Shown: positions 33,974 through 42,808 of the stretch, piece after piece | Layout: each line of letters starts with the position of its first letter | Numbering within the stretch: the stretch's first letter is position 1 | NCBI GenBank assembly: GCA_016873095.1 | Contig: VGYC01000016.1 | Span: 1-62,392 of the forward strand | Direction of reading: 5' to 3' | Length of the DNA: 62,392 nt | Source: Planctomycetota bacterium | Lineage (GTDB): Bacteria; Planctomycetota; Planctomycetia; Gemmatales; Gemmataceae | Position numbers and translations under genes: made by a program | Notes under the pieces: generated by a model | Told to the model about the DNA's origin: nothing | The model's database searches: none | What the model saw: the letters and a program-made list of their open reading frames with translations, nothing else

Positions 33974-34003
33974 AGAGGCTGTCCGAAAAGGGGTCAGACC
34001 CCC
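33974..34003. repeat. Half copy of the inverted-repeat element Q
   Basis: AGAGGCTGTCCGAAAAG at 33974-33990 followed by GGGTCAGACCCCC. The same 30 bases form the left half of the complete element at 56458-56520. The right arm is absent here. Confidence 0.65.
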
Positions 34004-34065
34004 TGCGTTTCGTGTGATCCAGCGGCGCACGGGATAGCAGCGCGGTCGCCGTCGGCTTGCCGCGA

Positions 34066-34743
34066 TCAGCGCTGCATCCATTCCGCGATGACATCCCACA
34101 GGTACGAATAGAAGTTGCCCTGGCCTTGATTGAACAGCGCGACCGCATCTCCGGGCCGATTGACGAACGGGGCCAGATTGAACGCCATCTGCGTGCCCAC
34201 GAACATGTACAGCAGCATCCAGGCGTATAGCACGGAGCGCGGGATGGAGCGTTGCTCTGCCTGCGCCATTTGCAGCCGCACCTGGCTGAAATCCTGAAAG
34301 ATGGTGACGAGTCCGCCGGCGCCACAGACGGTGAATACTCCCACGTGCATCAATAGCAGGAAAGGATAGTCCGAGCCGCTCATCAGAAAAAAAAGAGAGA
34401 TGGGAGCAAAGGCGCTGAGCAGGATCGACGTCCGGCACAGTCCGGCCGAGAGCACGCCGGCAGTTTGCTGGAAACGAATGGTGGCCCCGAACAGCAAGCC
34501 GAGAAAATGCAACGACGGCAAGCAGATGGCCAGCGTCAGCAGAAACAACATCGGAACCTTGATGGCGGATGCCCCCGCCTGCAGCGCCGAGTGGCTCAAG
34601 CCCATGGTAGCGCCGTAAAACGCGCCGGACAACACCGCGTAGCCAACGAGAGTTGACAGTTTCCGCCCTGTCTGCACCTGGTTCACCAGGTCCTCACACA
34701 GCGCCGCCGACTGACTGAAGACGGATTCCAGCGTGATCCTCAT
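34066..34743 (-). CDS. Six-helix integral membrane protein
   Basis: A 225-residue polytopic protein, with AAAGGAGTCGCC before the ATG at 34743. Helices lie at about 30-55, 62-85, 92-112, 117-140 and 170-200, for example MLFLLTLAICLPSLHFLGLL. The loop VTIFQDFSQVRLQMAQAEQR is polar and cytoplasmic in the likely orientation. No family recognised. Both flanks carry repeats, including a half copy of element Q just past its stop, so it stands as a separate transcription unit. Confidence 0.75.
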   Translation of the reverse strand: MRITLESVFSQSAALCEDLVNQVQTGRKLSTLVGYAVLSGAFYGATMGLSHSALQAGASAIKVPMLFLLTLAICLPSLHFLGLLFGATIRFQQTAGVLSAGLCRTSILLSAFAPISLFFLMSGSDYPFLLLMHVGVFTVCGAGGLVTIFQDFSQVRLQMAQAEQRSIPRSVLYAWMLLYMFVGTQMAFNLAPFVNRPGDAVALFNQGQGNFYSYLWDVIAEWMQR

Positions 34744-35010
34744 GGCGACTCCTTTCCTGGCCAGCCACTTCAGCCGGCCATTGACTTTTCAACACAAAGG
34801 TACATTGATTTGATTTTACAAAGAACATTCCTGTATGAATGGAAAGAACTTTACAATACAAAGCATCTTGAGTCAATCTTCCCACCCAACTTCCAGCGGC
34901 ACATCCCGTCCTGGCTGAATGCCACGCAAGAAAAAAGAGATCGCTTCCAGGCCCCGCAGAAGCTAGAATCTACAAAGCCCAGGCTTTCCGCCCCGGGTTG
35001 AGGATCAAGT
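34744..35010. promoter_or_regulatory. AT-rich divergent intergenic region
   Basis: The gap between the membrane protein gene and the DUF1501 gene is markedly AT-rich at about 34785-34870 (for example TTGATTTGATTTTACAAAGA), unlike the GC-rich surroundings. It presumably holds the promoters of both divergent genes. No clear -35/-10 pair was assigned. Confidence 0.4.
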
Positions 35011-36354
35011 ATGCCATCGCACGTTTCCGTTCGCTGTCCCGGCCCCTCGCGTCGTGATTTTCTGCGAGCCGGCTTCCTGTCCTTGGGCGGCCTGTCGCTC
35101 GGCGACCTGTTGCGGTTGCGGGCGCAAGGCTCGGCGACCAACCGCGACACGGCAGTGCTGCTGCTCTTCCTGCATGGCGGGCCGAGCCACTTCGAAACCT
35201 ATGACCCCAAGCCGGAGGCGCCGGCCGAGGTGCGCGGACCGTTCACGTCCATCCGCACCCGTGTTCCCGGCATCGACATCTGCGAACATCTGCCGCGCCA
35301 TGCCCAGGTCGCGAACCGTTTCAGCCTGATCCGCTCGTGCCATCACGACGAGGCCGACCACTTCGCCGGCCATCGCCGCTTTTTGAGCGGCTACGGACGG
35401 CTGAAACCGGGCTTCGGCTACGAATCCTACTACCCGCAGGTCGGCGCGGTCGTGAATCGGGTCCACGCCAATCGCCGGCCCGGCATCCCGGCGGCGCTGT
35501 CTGTCGGCGGCGTCTGCGTCAACGGCCCGGATTACGCCGCCGGCATCTCCGAAGGCTACTGGAGCGGCACCTATCGCGTGCCCATCATCAACGGCGGCCT
35601 GCGCGACGGCTCGCTCCTCGTCGATGGCCGGCGGCTCGACGACCGCCTCTCCCTGATGCGCGGCTTCGACCGCATGCGCCGCGAGCTTGATGTCAACGGC
35701 TCGATGGACGTGATGGACCACTACAACCGCCGCGCACTCGAGATGCTCACCACCAACCATGTGCAGCGCGCCTTCGACTTGTCGCAAGAAGACCCGCGCA
35801 TGCGCGAGCGCTACGGCGACGGCTACGGCCGCGAGGTGCTGCTGGCACGGCGGCTCGTCGAGGCCGGCGTGTCGTTCGTCACGGCCCGCATCCCCGGCAG
35901 CGGCCCCGGCTCGATGGCCCACGATTGGGACGACCATGCCGTAAACTGGGACATGCTCACCGCCATGAACGCCCGGCTGCCGCGCTACGACCACATCATC
36001 AGCACGCTCATCAACGACATCTACGATCGCGGTCTGGACGAAAAAGTGCTGGTGATCGCCACCGGCGAATTTGGCCGCACGCCGCGCCTCGAGAATAACA
36101 ACGGCAAGATCGGCCGCGACCATTACCCGTCGGCCATGTCGATCCTGGTCTCCGGCGGCGGCATGCGCATGGGCCAGGTCATCGGCAGCACCGACAGCAT
36201 GGGCGCCCGCCCTCGCACCCGCCCCCTCGACCCGCACGACATCCTCGCCACGATCTACCGCCACCTCGGCATCGACCACCACGCCCAGTTCCCCGACTTG
36301 TCGGGCCGGCCGATTGCACTGACGAATGGCGAGCCGGTGGCGGAGCTGTTTTGA
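35011..36354 (+). CDS. DUF1501 family protein with Tat leader
   Basis: A 447-residue protein of the DUF1501 family, very abundant in planctomycetes and related to sulfatase/alkaline-phosphatase folds. A twin-arginine leader is present (SRRDFLRAGFLSLGG at residues 13-27), so it is exported folded. Later blocks are LLLFLHGGPSHFETYDPKPE, RSCHHDEADHFAGH, FDLSQEDPRMRERYG, WDDHAVNWDMLT and VIATGEFGRTP. The His/Asp residues in these blocks are in places used for metal binding in the alkaline-phosphatase superfamily, but the substrate is not known. TTGAGGATC precedes the ATG. It heads a run of co-oriented genes to 39739. Confidence 0.92.
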   Translation: MPSHVSVRCPGPSRRDFLRAGFLSLGGLSLGDLLRLRAQGSATNRDTAVLLLFLHGGPSHFETYDPKPEAPAEVRGPFTSIRTRVPGIDICEHLPRHAQVANRFSLIRSCHHDEADHFAGHRRFLSGYGRLKPGFGYESYYPQVGAVVNRVHANRRPGIPAALSVGGVCVNGPDYAAGISEGYWSGTYRVPIINGGLRDGSLLVDGRRLDDRLSLMRGFDRMRRELDVNGSMDVMDHYNRRALEMLTTNHVQRAFDLSQEDPRMRERYGDGYGREVLLARRLVEAGVSFVTARIPGSGPGSMAHDWDDHAVNWDMLTAMNARLPRYDHIISTLINDIYDRGLDEKVLVIATGEFGRTPRLENNNGKIGRDHYPSAMSILVSGGGMRMGQVIGSTDSMGARPRTRPLDPHDILATIYRHLGIDHHAQFPDLSGRPIALTNGEPVAELF

Positions 36355-36418
36355 CGGCAATGCTTGGCGAGCCGGCAATACATTGCGCATGCCAACTAAC
36401 TGCAAGTGAGGAACCACG

Positions 36419-37774
36419 ATGCGGACACGAAATCGTTGGCTGGCGGCGGCGTTCCTGCTCGCGGCGGCGCCGGCCCTGCCGGCGCAGAGCGCTCTCGAGC
36501 CGGATTCCTTTGACAGGCTGCGCACGCTCATTCGGCCGCAGGACGGGGAATCGCGCTGGCGTAAGGTCGACTGGCTGACCAGCTTGCACGAGGCGCGCGT
36601 CAAGGCGGCCGTCGAGGGCAAGCCGATCATCTTGTGGTCGGGCGGCGGCGCTCCGCCGCTGGGCGGCTGCTGAAGCGGCGGGCGGGCGGTCCGTGGGACC
36701 GCGATGTGGACCGAGGAGATGACCCGGACCATCCGCGACAAGTTCGTCCCCGTGGCCGTGTCCGGGCATGTGGCGATGAATCGCAAGGACGCCGACGGCG
36801 AGTTCCTCCGCCGCACCGGCATCAAGCTGGCCGGCGCCGGCGGCAACATCGAATGTCTGACCGCCGGCGGCATTCGCCTGGGCGCCTTCTACGCGGCCGG
36901 CGGAACCGAGGTCAACCGCCGCGACCTGGAGAACATCCTGAAGAAATGGCAGGCCTTGCCCGACCGGGATCGCAAGGCCGGCGCCGTCGTCGTGGGCGAG
37001 GCCGGGCCCGTCGCAGCCAACATCACGGCCATCGCGCCGCCCGCCGGCGCCTTGATCCTGCGAACCTATCACCGCGTGCTGACCCGAACCGCGGACGGCG
37101 ACCTCCGCAAGACCGTGCCGGGTGACTATCCCAAGTCGTCCGGGCTAGGCGACAAGGACTTCTGGCTCACCTTTTACGGCGAACGCTGGGAGGCTCAGCC
37201 GGACTTCATGTGGATCCAGGAAGCCGAGTGGCAGGCCATCGTCAGGCCCAACCCCAGCAAGGGCGACAGCTACCCGCTGCTTGAGGCCGTCGCCGACCGC
37301 ATGACGCGTGCTCATCTGACCTTGACCATGGCCTACGGCGAGTGCAGCATCTGCGACAGGAAGAGCGTCCGCGACAGATCGCTGACACTGACCGTGACGG
37401 ACGTCACTCCGGCTGCCGTGCAGCTTCGCCTGGAAGGCGCCGCGGCCCTGGGAGCCGACTACGCCACCTCGGACAAGCTGGACCGCAAGGGACTCCGCAA
37501 GGGCCGATCGGTGGAAGGCTTTGAGCCGAAAGTTCTTGGCTACCTGACCTTTGACCGCAAGGTGAGCCGGTTCACGCGCTTCGACGTCCTGGCGCTGGGC
37601 GATGCCTATGGGACACCGGGCGGCGATTACCACTTCTACTACCGTCCGGGTCGCTATCCTGTCGGCATCTCACTGGAGCTGGCCTCCGGCACGACGCCCG
37701 GCGAGCGCATTCCGCCGCGTGCCGCCGTGGTGTATGACACCCCGAACCCCGCGTACTTCGCGACGGGAAAGTAG
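36419..37774 (+). CDS. Candidate selenoprotein: exported thioredoxin-like protein with in-frame UGA
   Basis: Reading from the ATG at 36419 (GAGGAACCACG upstream), a signal peptide (LAAAFLLAAAPALPAQ) is followed by coding sequence that hits TGA at codon 85 and then continues open in the same frame to a TAA-free end at 37774. Counting that codon, the protein has 451 residues. The codon before it is Cys84, in APPLGGC. Just after it a perfect 7-bp hairpin (GCGGTCC at 36686-36692, GGACCGC at 36696-36702) has loop GTG starting 20 bases past the TGA. That fits the usual bacterial SECIS spacing and its G at the loop start. Upstream (KAAVEGKPIILWSGGG) and downstream (TRTIRDKFVPVAVSGH) segments look thioredoxin-like. 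The alternative is a nonsense mutation with a restart at 36704. Confidence 0.7.
36671..36703 (+). promoter_or_regulatory. Putative SECIS element
   Basis: The candidate recoding codon TGA (36671-36673) is followed by a hairpin with arms at 36686-36692 and 36696-36702 and loop GTG. Stem pairing is perfect. SelB recognition is inferred from geometry only. Confidence 0.5.
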
Positions 37775-38095
37775 ACGGCGCGAGAGTTGGCATCTGCGGC
37801 GAGCGTCGAGGCGTCAGCCCGACGTGAACGCGCCCGAGGAAAGGCGCGTCCGCATGGCAGGCACTCCTCTTTCGGGCGGCGGCTTACCTCGAAAAGGCGG
37901 TCTCTCTCAAAGCTCACGTAGAGACCTTCATACCAAAGCGTGAAACGTCCGGCCGCCATGGGATTGGTCTTCGACATTGCAGGCAACTCAAACTGCCGCC
38001 CTCCTCGACCTGAGTATAACGATGTTGGCGGCGCCGGCGGCCAGTTTCCGCAGCGGCGCTTTCAGGCAACATCCGCAAACCTCGAGGCCGATGCC
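37775..38095. other. 320-bp intergenic stretch
   Basis: No gene is evident. It holds interspersed repeat A copy 2 (37798-37826). The longer frame that begins at 37940 is judged to be an untranslated upstream extension, since the signal peptide starts at 38096. Confidence 0.55.
37798..37826. repeat. Interspersed repeat A, copy 2
   Basis: GTCGAGGCGTCAGCCCGACG with flanking GGCGAGC matches the copy at 1136-1164 except for single-base changes. Confidence 0.6.
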
Positions 38096-39739
38096 ATGCG
38101 CTTCCATCGTTTTCTCTCCCATTCTTCGCCTGCGACCCTGCGAATTAGGACTTCGGGCGTTGGCGGCGTCTTTCTCCTGATCCTCGCGGCGTCGGCCCGC
38201 GCGGATACCGGCGACAACCTGCACGTCGCCATGCGCAGCCGGCCCGCCGATGCCTCCGGCGAGATGGTGCTGATTCGCGAGACGCCTTGGCAGCCGGCGA
38301 AGACGGCCATCATCGTCTGCGACATATGGGACTCGCATCATTGCCTCAATGCCGTGCGCCGCGTCCAGGAGGTCGCGCCGCGCATGAACCGGGTGCTGGA
38401 AAAGGCTCGCGGCATGGGCGTGCTCATCATCCACGCGCCGAGCAGTTGCATGACGCCGTACAAGGACCATCCGGCCCGCAAGCGCGCCCAGCGGGCGCCG
38501 AAGGCCGCCAACCTGCCTGCCGACATCGGCCAGTGGTGCAAGAGCATCCCCGCCGAGGATAAGGCCGTCTATCCGCTCGACCAGTCCGACGGCGGCTGTG
38601 ATTCGGACCCCGAGGAGCAGAAAGCCTTCACCGCCAGGCTGAAGGCCGACGGCCGCAACCCCGGCGCCCCCTGGCTGGCGCAGATCGATGTCCTCAAGAT
38701 TCACGACCAGGATGCGATCAGCGATTCGGGCGTCGAGATCTGGAACCTGCTCGAAGCCCGCGGCATCAAGAACGTCATCCTCGTCGGCGTGCACACCAAC
38801 ATGTGCGTCCTCGGCCGGCCCTTCGGCCTGCGGCAGCTCGCCAAGAACGGCAAGAACGTCGTCCTCATGCGCGACATGACCGACACGATGTACAACCCCG
38901 CCCGCTGGCCGTATGTCTCGCACTTCCGCGGCACCGACCTGATCGTCGAGCACATCGAGCGGCACGTGTGCCCGACCATCACGTCCGACCAGGTGATCGG
39001 CGGCGAGCCATTCAAGTTCAAGGGAGATAGACCAAAGCGCGCCGTCGTCGCCATCGCCGAGAAGGAGTACGACACCAAGACGACGCTGCCGCCGCTGGCG
39101 AAGAAGCTGTTCGAAAAGGAACTCGGCTTCGAGACGATCATCATCCAGGGCTCGCCGGAGAAGCACACCATCCCCGGCCTGGCGGACGCGCTCGCGAAGG
39201 CGGACGTGTTCATCCTCAGCATGCGCCGCGTGGCCATCCCGGAGAAGGACTTGCAGGCGGTGAAGGCGTATCTCGACACCGGCAAGCCGCTGATCGCCAT
39301 TCGTACGTCCAGCCATGCGTTTGACGCCCGTGGCCAGCATCCCGCCGGCCGGGTCGAGTGGCAGAAGTTCGATCCCGAGGTGCTGGGCGGCAACTACGTC
39401 GGCCACCACGGCGCGGGCCCGAAGACCACCGCCCAGATCGCGCCGGGCGCCGAGAAGCATCCCATCCTCGCCGGCGTGCACACGCCCTTCACCAGCGAGG
39501 GTTCTCTGTACATGACCCAGCCGCTGGCCAAGTCGGCGACGCCGTTACTGATGGGGTCCATTCCCGGGAAGAAGGCCGAGCCGCTGGCCTGGACGAACAC
39601 CTACAAGAAGGCACGCGTCTTCTACACGTCCCTGGGCCACCGCAGCGATTTCGACAACCCGCAATTCGTGCAGCTGATGAGCAACGCCGTCCGCTGGGCC
39701 GTCAACCTGCCCACGGGACCACGAGCGAAGAGTGACTAG
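38096..39739 (+). CDS. Isochorismatase-like hydrolase fused to ThuA domain
   Basis: A 547-residue exported protein. Residues 1-38 form the signal peptide (VGGVFLLILAASARA). The isochorismatase-like cysteine hydrolase domain (about 70-335) shows the catalytic triad Asp76 (IIVCDIWDSHH), Lys201 and Cys237 (HTNMCVLGRPFG). A ThuA-type trehalose-utilisation/glutamine-amidotransferase-like domain follows at about 345-540: RAVVAIAEKEYDTKTTLPPL, LADALAKADVFILSMRR and GHRSDFDNPQFVQLMSNAVR. The combination of both folds in one exported protein is seen in planctomycetes. The start at 38096 follows GAGGCCGATGCC. Substrates are unknown. Confidence 0.85.
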   Translation: MRFHRFLSHSSPATLRIRTSGVGGVFLLILAASARADTGDNLHVAMRSRPADASGEMVLIRETPWQPAKTAIIVCDIWDSHHCLNAVRRVQEVAPRMNRVLEKARGMGVLIIHAPSSCMTPYKDHPARKRAQRAPKAANLPADIGQWCKSIPAEDKAVYPLDQSDGGCDSDPEEQKAFTARLKADGRNPGAPWLAQIDVLKIHDQDAISDSGVEIWNLLEARGIKNVILVGVHTNMCVLGRPFGLRQLAKNGKNVVLMRDMTDTMYNPARWPYVSHFRGTDLIVEHIERHVCPTITSDQVIGGEPFKFKGDRPKRAVVAIAEKEYDTKTTLPPLAKKLFEKELGFETIIIQGSPEKHTIPGLADALAKADVFILSMRRVAIPEKDLQAVKAYLDTGKPLIAIRTSSHAFDARGQHPAGRVEWQKFDPEVLGGNYVGHHGAGPKTTAQIAPGAEKHPILAGVHTPFTSEGSLYMTQPLAKSATPLLMGSIPGKKAEPLAWTNTYKKARVFYTSLGHRSDFDNPQFVQLMSNAVRWAVNLPTGPRAKSD

Positions 39740-39761
39740 GACCTTGTCACGGATCGATTGA

Positions 39762-39788
39762 GGGAGGGCGAGGCTCCTGCCGACCGCG
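39762..39788. repeat. GGGCGAGGCTCCTGCCGA repeat, copy 3
   Basis: GAGGGAGGGCGAGGCTCCTG continues to CCGACCGCGG. This matches the copy at 9374-9403 with a changed tail. It lies between the isochorismatase-ThuA stop and a terminator. Confidence 0.6.
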
Positions 39789-39801
39789 GCGAAGCCTCGT
39801 C

Positions 39802-39844
39802 AAAAAAAAAGGCGTGAGCGGGATTCGGTCTCCTGCTCACGCCT
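39802..39844 (-). terminator. Rho-independent terminator of the lipoprotein gene
   Basis: AGGCGTGAGC at 39810-39819 and GCTCACGCCT at 39835-39844 form a 10-bp perfect stem. On the minus strand nine Ts follow (39802-39810 read as A on plus). It lies 26 bases past the stop of the gene ending at 39870. Confidence 0.9.
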
Positions 39845-39869
39845 GGATTGGCTGGGACTGGCAAACTCC

Positions 39870-40481
39870 TTAACGAAAGCTGCTGGGCGGCGGCATCGGC
39901 GGCGGCTGGATACCCATGCCCTCGAAGCCGCCCGGCGCCGGCGACGCCGTGCTGCGGGGCAGCGTGCTCGGCGAACTGCCAAAGTTTGTGGAGGTCGGCG
40001 AGTTCCTCGGCAACTCCGTTCCCGGCGGCGGCAAGGCCCCGGTCGTCGGCAGCGGCGAATTGAAGCTGGCAGGCATCACGCCGGTCGGCGTGCCGCCGAG
40101 CGTGCCCACGTTGCTAGGCGACGAGCCAGTCAACATGCTGTTGCTGTTCATGCCGCCCGTGTTCATGCCGCCGGTGTTCATGCCGCCCGTGTTCATGCCA
40201 CCCGTGTTCATGCCACCCATGGTCGATCCGCCCGGTGCGGACATGCCCACGGGAAACTGGGCCGGATTGCTGCCGAGCAATGGCGATTGCGACGCGTTGA
40301 TCGGCTGAGGGGTGCGCTGGGCGGCCAGGGCCTCCTTGCTACTGAACGCGTTGGACGATCCGCCGTTCTTGGCCATCGGGCGCTGGCTGCGCGTGCCTGT
40401 CCCAGTCTGGCAGCCCACCGCCATGAGGGCCGCGACACAGCACGAGCCCAGGATCCAACTCTTGCAAACCAATCGACGCAT
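39870..40481 (-). CDS. Low-complexity lipoprotein with GGMNT repeats
   Basis: A 203-residue protein starting MRRLVCKSWILGSCCVAALM with a lipobox LMAVGC at residues 19-24, so Cys24 should be lipidated. The ribosome-binding site is GGGGAGCAGATC. The mature protein is rich in Ser, Thr, Pro, Gly and Asn. A 15-base tandem repeat at about 40147-40220 encodes GGMNT four times. The rest is Pro/Ser-rich and ends in QPPPMPPPSSFR. No enzyme fold is visible. It is probably an outer-membrane or envelope-associated structural protein, which is speculative. Confidence 0.75.
   Translation of the reverse strand: MRRLVCKSWILGSCCVAALMAVGCQTGTGTRSQRPMAKNGGSSNAFSSKEALAAQRTPQPINASQSPLLGSNPAQFPVGMSAPGGSTMGGMNTGGMNTGGMNTGGMNTGGMNSNSMLTGSSPSNVGTLGGTPTGVMPASFNSPLPTTGALPPPGTELPRNSPTSTNFGSSPSTLPRSTASPAPGGFEGMGIQPPPMPPPSSFR
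40147..40220. repeat. 15-base tandem repeat within the lipoprotein gene
   Basis: Unit TTCATGCCGCCCGTG, four to five near-perfect copies with single-base variants. It encodes GGMNT on the minus strand. Confidence 0.85.
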
Positions 40482-40809
40482 GATCTGCTCCCCACCCGCG
40501 CCGGCAGCCCCGGCGCGTTCAGTCCTCGTGTCCGAACAGCAACGCCGAAGCCGAGGCAACATGCCGCCAGCTCCGTCCCGGGCTCACACGGTTTGCGTCG
40601 CCATCCAGGGCTGCGCTGATGGAAATGGCCCTGAATTCCGGGCGGGCTTCTAGCGGGCCGCAAAAATGAAATCAAGTCCAGTATTCCGGCTCGACACCGC
40701 AACAATGGGATGATTGGGCAAGCAGGGGACCCTGTCCTGTCACAGTCGGGCGGCCCGCGCGTAATACAGGCAAGACAACCTGCCACGCTTGCAACCGGAG
40801 GGCCGCGTC
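40482..40809. other. 330-bp divergent intergenic region
   Basis: No gene or repeat recognised. It should carry promoters for the lipoprotein gene and the small HEAT gene; none was assigned. Confidence 0.4.
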
Positions 40810-41028
40810 ATGACCTGCTCAGCTATCTCGCCAACGATCCAGTGCCTGGTGGAACTCCTGGGCAGCGACCACACGCTCCTGCGCATGCACGGCGTGCGCA
40901 CGCTGGCGCAACTGGGGCCCGTGGCGCGGCCGGCCCTGGCCGCCCTGAGCCACGCCACCCGCGATCGCAACCGCAAGGTCCGTCGCGCCGCCGCCGAGGC
41001 GCTCGCCAGCGTCGCACGCTCGGCATGA
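40810..41028 (+). CDS. Small HEAT-repeat protein
   Basis: A 72-residue protein starting MTCSAISPTIQCLVELLGS, with GGAGGGCCGCGTC before the ATG. It holds two HEAT-like helical pairs: LLRMHGVRTLAQLGPVARPA, then HATRDRNRKVRRAAAEALAS. This suits a small protein-protein adaptor. No signal peptide. It is not clearly linked to a neighbour, and 258 gene-free bases follow. Confidence 0.7.
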   Translation: MTCSAISPTIQCLVELLGSDHTLLRMHGVRTLAQLGPVARPALAALSHATRDRNRKVRRAAAEALASVARSA

Positions 41029-41286
41029 GCAGTCAGGTACATGGCGCTGCTGCCAGCAGCGTGAACACAGTGGCTGTCTTCGCGCCGGTCCTCATGAAGA
41101 TCATGGAGATACGAACCGTTTCGGCAATTCCGCCCCTGCCACGAAGCTCACCCGCGACGAGGGGGCGACGACGACCTGCGCCGCCCAGGTCCTGGTCTCG
41201 GCCGCTGCCGTGGCCGGTGGCACGATGCTGAGGAACGCGTAAAATCACGGTAGAGGTGAAATATCATTCTGAAGAGGATCGCTGAC

Positions 41287-42701
41287 ATGCCGGCTCAGCG
41301 TTGGTCAGGTTCAGTTGCGGCACAGTCCGTGCTCGGCGTGCTTGCTGTCGTGCTGCTTGTCTGCGAATCATCGCCGGGCCAGGGCGTCAAGGGAGGCAAG
41401 GGCAGGCCCGATTTCATCCCTGCCGCTTACGACGACTATCAGAACATGCTCGAGCAACTCGGCATCAGGAAGATGCGCAAGGGGCGCGACGCGCGGATGA
41501 GGGATACTTCCGACGAAGCAACCGCGAATCCTCACAAGGAGACCATGCCCGACCTGATGACCTTCAAGGACGGAACGAAGCTGAAGAGCGCGAAGCAATG
41601 GCCGAAGCGGCGCGCCGAGATTGTCGATGATTTTGAACGCGAGGTCTACGGCAGGATTCCCAGGAATATCCCCAAGGTAAAGTGGCAGGTCGTCAGCACG
41701 GTCGAAGGCGAAAGCGGCGGCATCGCGACGGTCACCAGAAAGCTGGTTGGCCATGTCGATAACAGCGCCTTTCCGAAGATCAAGGTTGCCATCCAGGCTA
41801 GCTTCACCGTGCCCAGGAATGCCGCCGGCCGGGTGCCGATCATCTTGCAGTTTGGCGGCGGCTTTGGCGGCGGCTTTGGTGGCGGCCGCGCGAATTCGTG
41901 GATGCAGCAGGCGCTCAACCAAGGCTGGGCTTACGGCACGATCAGCCCCGGCAGCATCCAGCCGGACAGCAACCGCTTGCGGGAAGGCATCATCGGCCTG
42001 ACCAACAAGGGTGAGCCGCGCCGTCCCGACGACTGGGGCGCCTTGCGCGCCTGGGCGTGGGGGTGAGCTGTCTGATCGATTACTTCGAGGCCAATCCCGA
42101 TTCCGGAGTCGATCCGGCGCAGGTCTGCATCACCGGGGTGTCGCGATATGGCAAGGCAGCGCTGGTGGCCACGGCTTTCGAGACGCGCATCGCCGCGGGC
42201 TTCGTTGCTTCGTCCGGGGCCGGCGGCGCCAAGCTCCATCGCCACATCTTCGGGGAGCTGCTGGAGAACGTGGCCGGCCGCGGCGAGTACCACTGGATGG
42301 CCGGCAACTACCTGAAATACGCGGCAGAGGAGGCCGCCTTCAAGAAGAAAACCGCCGCCGACTTACCCGTGGACCAGCATCAGCTCATTGCCCTGTGCGC
42401 TCCGCGGCTGTGCTTCATCAGTTACGGCATTCCGTCCAAGGGCGATCCCAACTGGGTAGATGCCCGCGGCAGCTTCATGGCCGCCGTGCTGGCCGGCCCT
42501 GCCTACCGCCTGCTCGGCAAGAAGGATCTCGGCACGCCGGGAGATTACCTGTCCGACAAGATGCCGCCCGTAAACACCCTCATCGGCGGCGAGCTGGCCT
42601 GGCGGCAACACGATGCCGGCCACACCAACATCCCCAATTTCCCCGCATTCTTTGACTGGGCCGGCAGGTACATCTCCACGCCAGGAGCGAGGAAGAAATA
42701 A
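41287..42701 (+). pseudogene. CE15-like glucuronoyl esterase, broken by a frameshift
   Basis: The first frame (41287-42066, 259 residues) has a signal peptide and ends at TGA after AWAWG. The second (42057-42701) continues with GVSCLIDYFEANPDSGVDPA and the nucleophile motif CITGVSRYGKAAL. The likely catalytic His follows in QHDAGHTNIPN. One extra G in the run GGGGG at 42059-42063 would join them. The family (alpha/beta-hydrolase esterases acting on glucuronate esters, or related) has GxSxG in this form. The Gly-rich FGGGFGGGFGGG before the junction is an oxyanion-like loop or repeat. Sequencing error, inactivation or programmed slippage are all possible. Confidence 0.75.
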
Positions 42702-42808
42702 TCTCGCCCCATTTGTGCCGAGGGGGTAAATGCCTTTGTCTGGACGAATAACTGGACGAATCGTCGGATGATTCATGGCGGGGTAGTAACGCTGACGCCT
42801 ACGTGCGC

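Noticed and set aside
35005-36873. 622-codon minus-strand frame over DUF1501 and the next gene
   Set aside because: The plus strand carries DUF1501 motifs and the Cys-Sec gene; the minus frame is Arg/Ala/Val shadow.
36704-37774. Separate gene starting MWTEEMTRTI after the TGA
   Set aside because: The ATG at 36704 has no ribosome-binding site, lies inside the hairpin region, and is in the same frame as the upstream gene, so one recoded gene is more likely.
37988-39481. 497-codon minus-strand frame over the isochorismatase-ThuA gene
   Set aside because: Shadow; the plus-strand catalytic triad is intact.
41033-41248. 71-codon minus frame in the gap before the CE15-like gene
   Set aside because: No ribosome-binding site or conserved pattern; composition is shadow-like.
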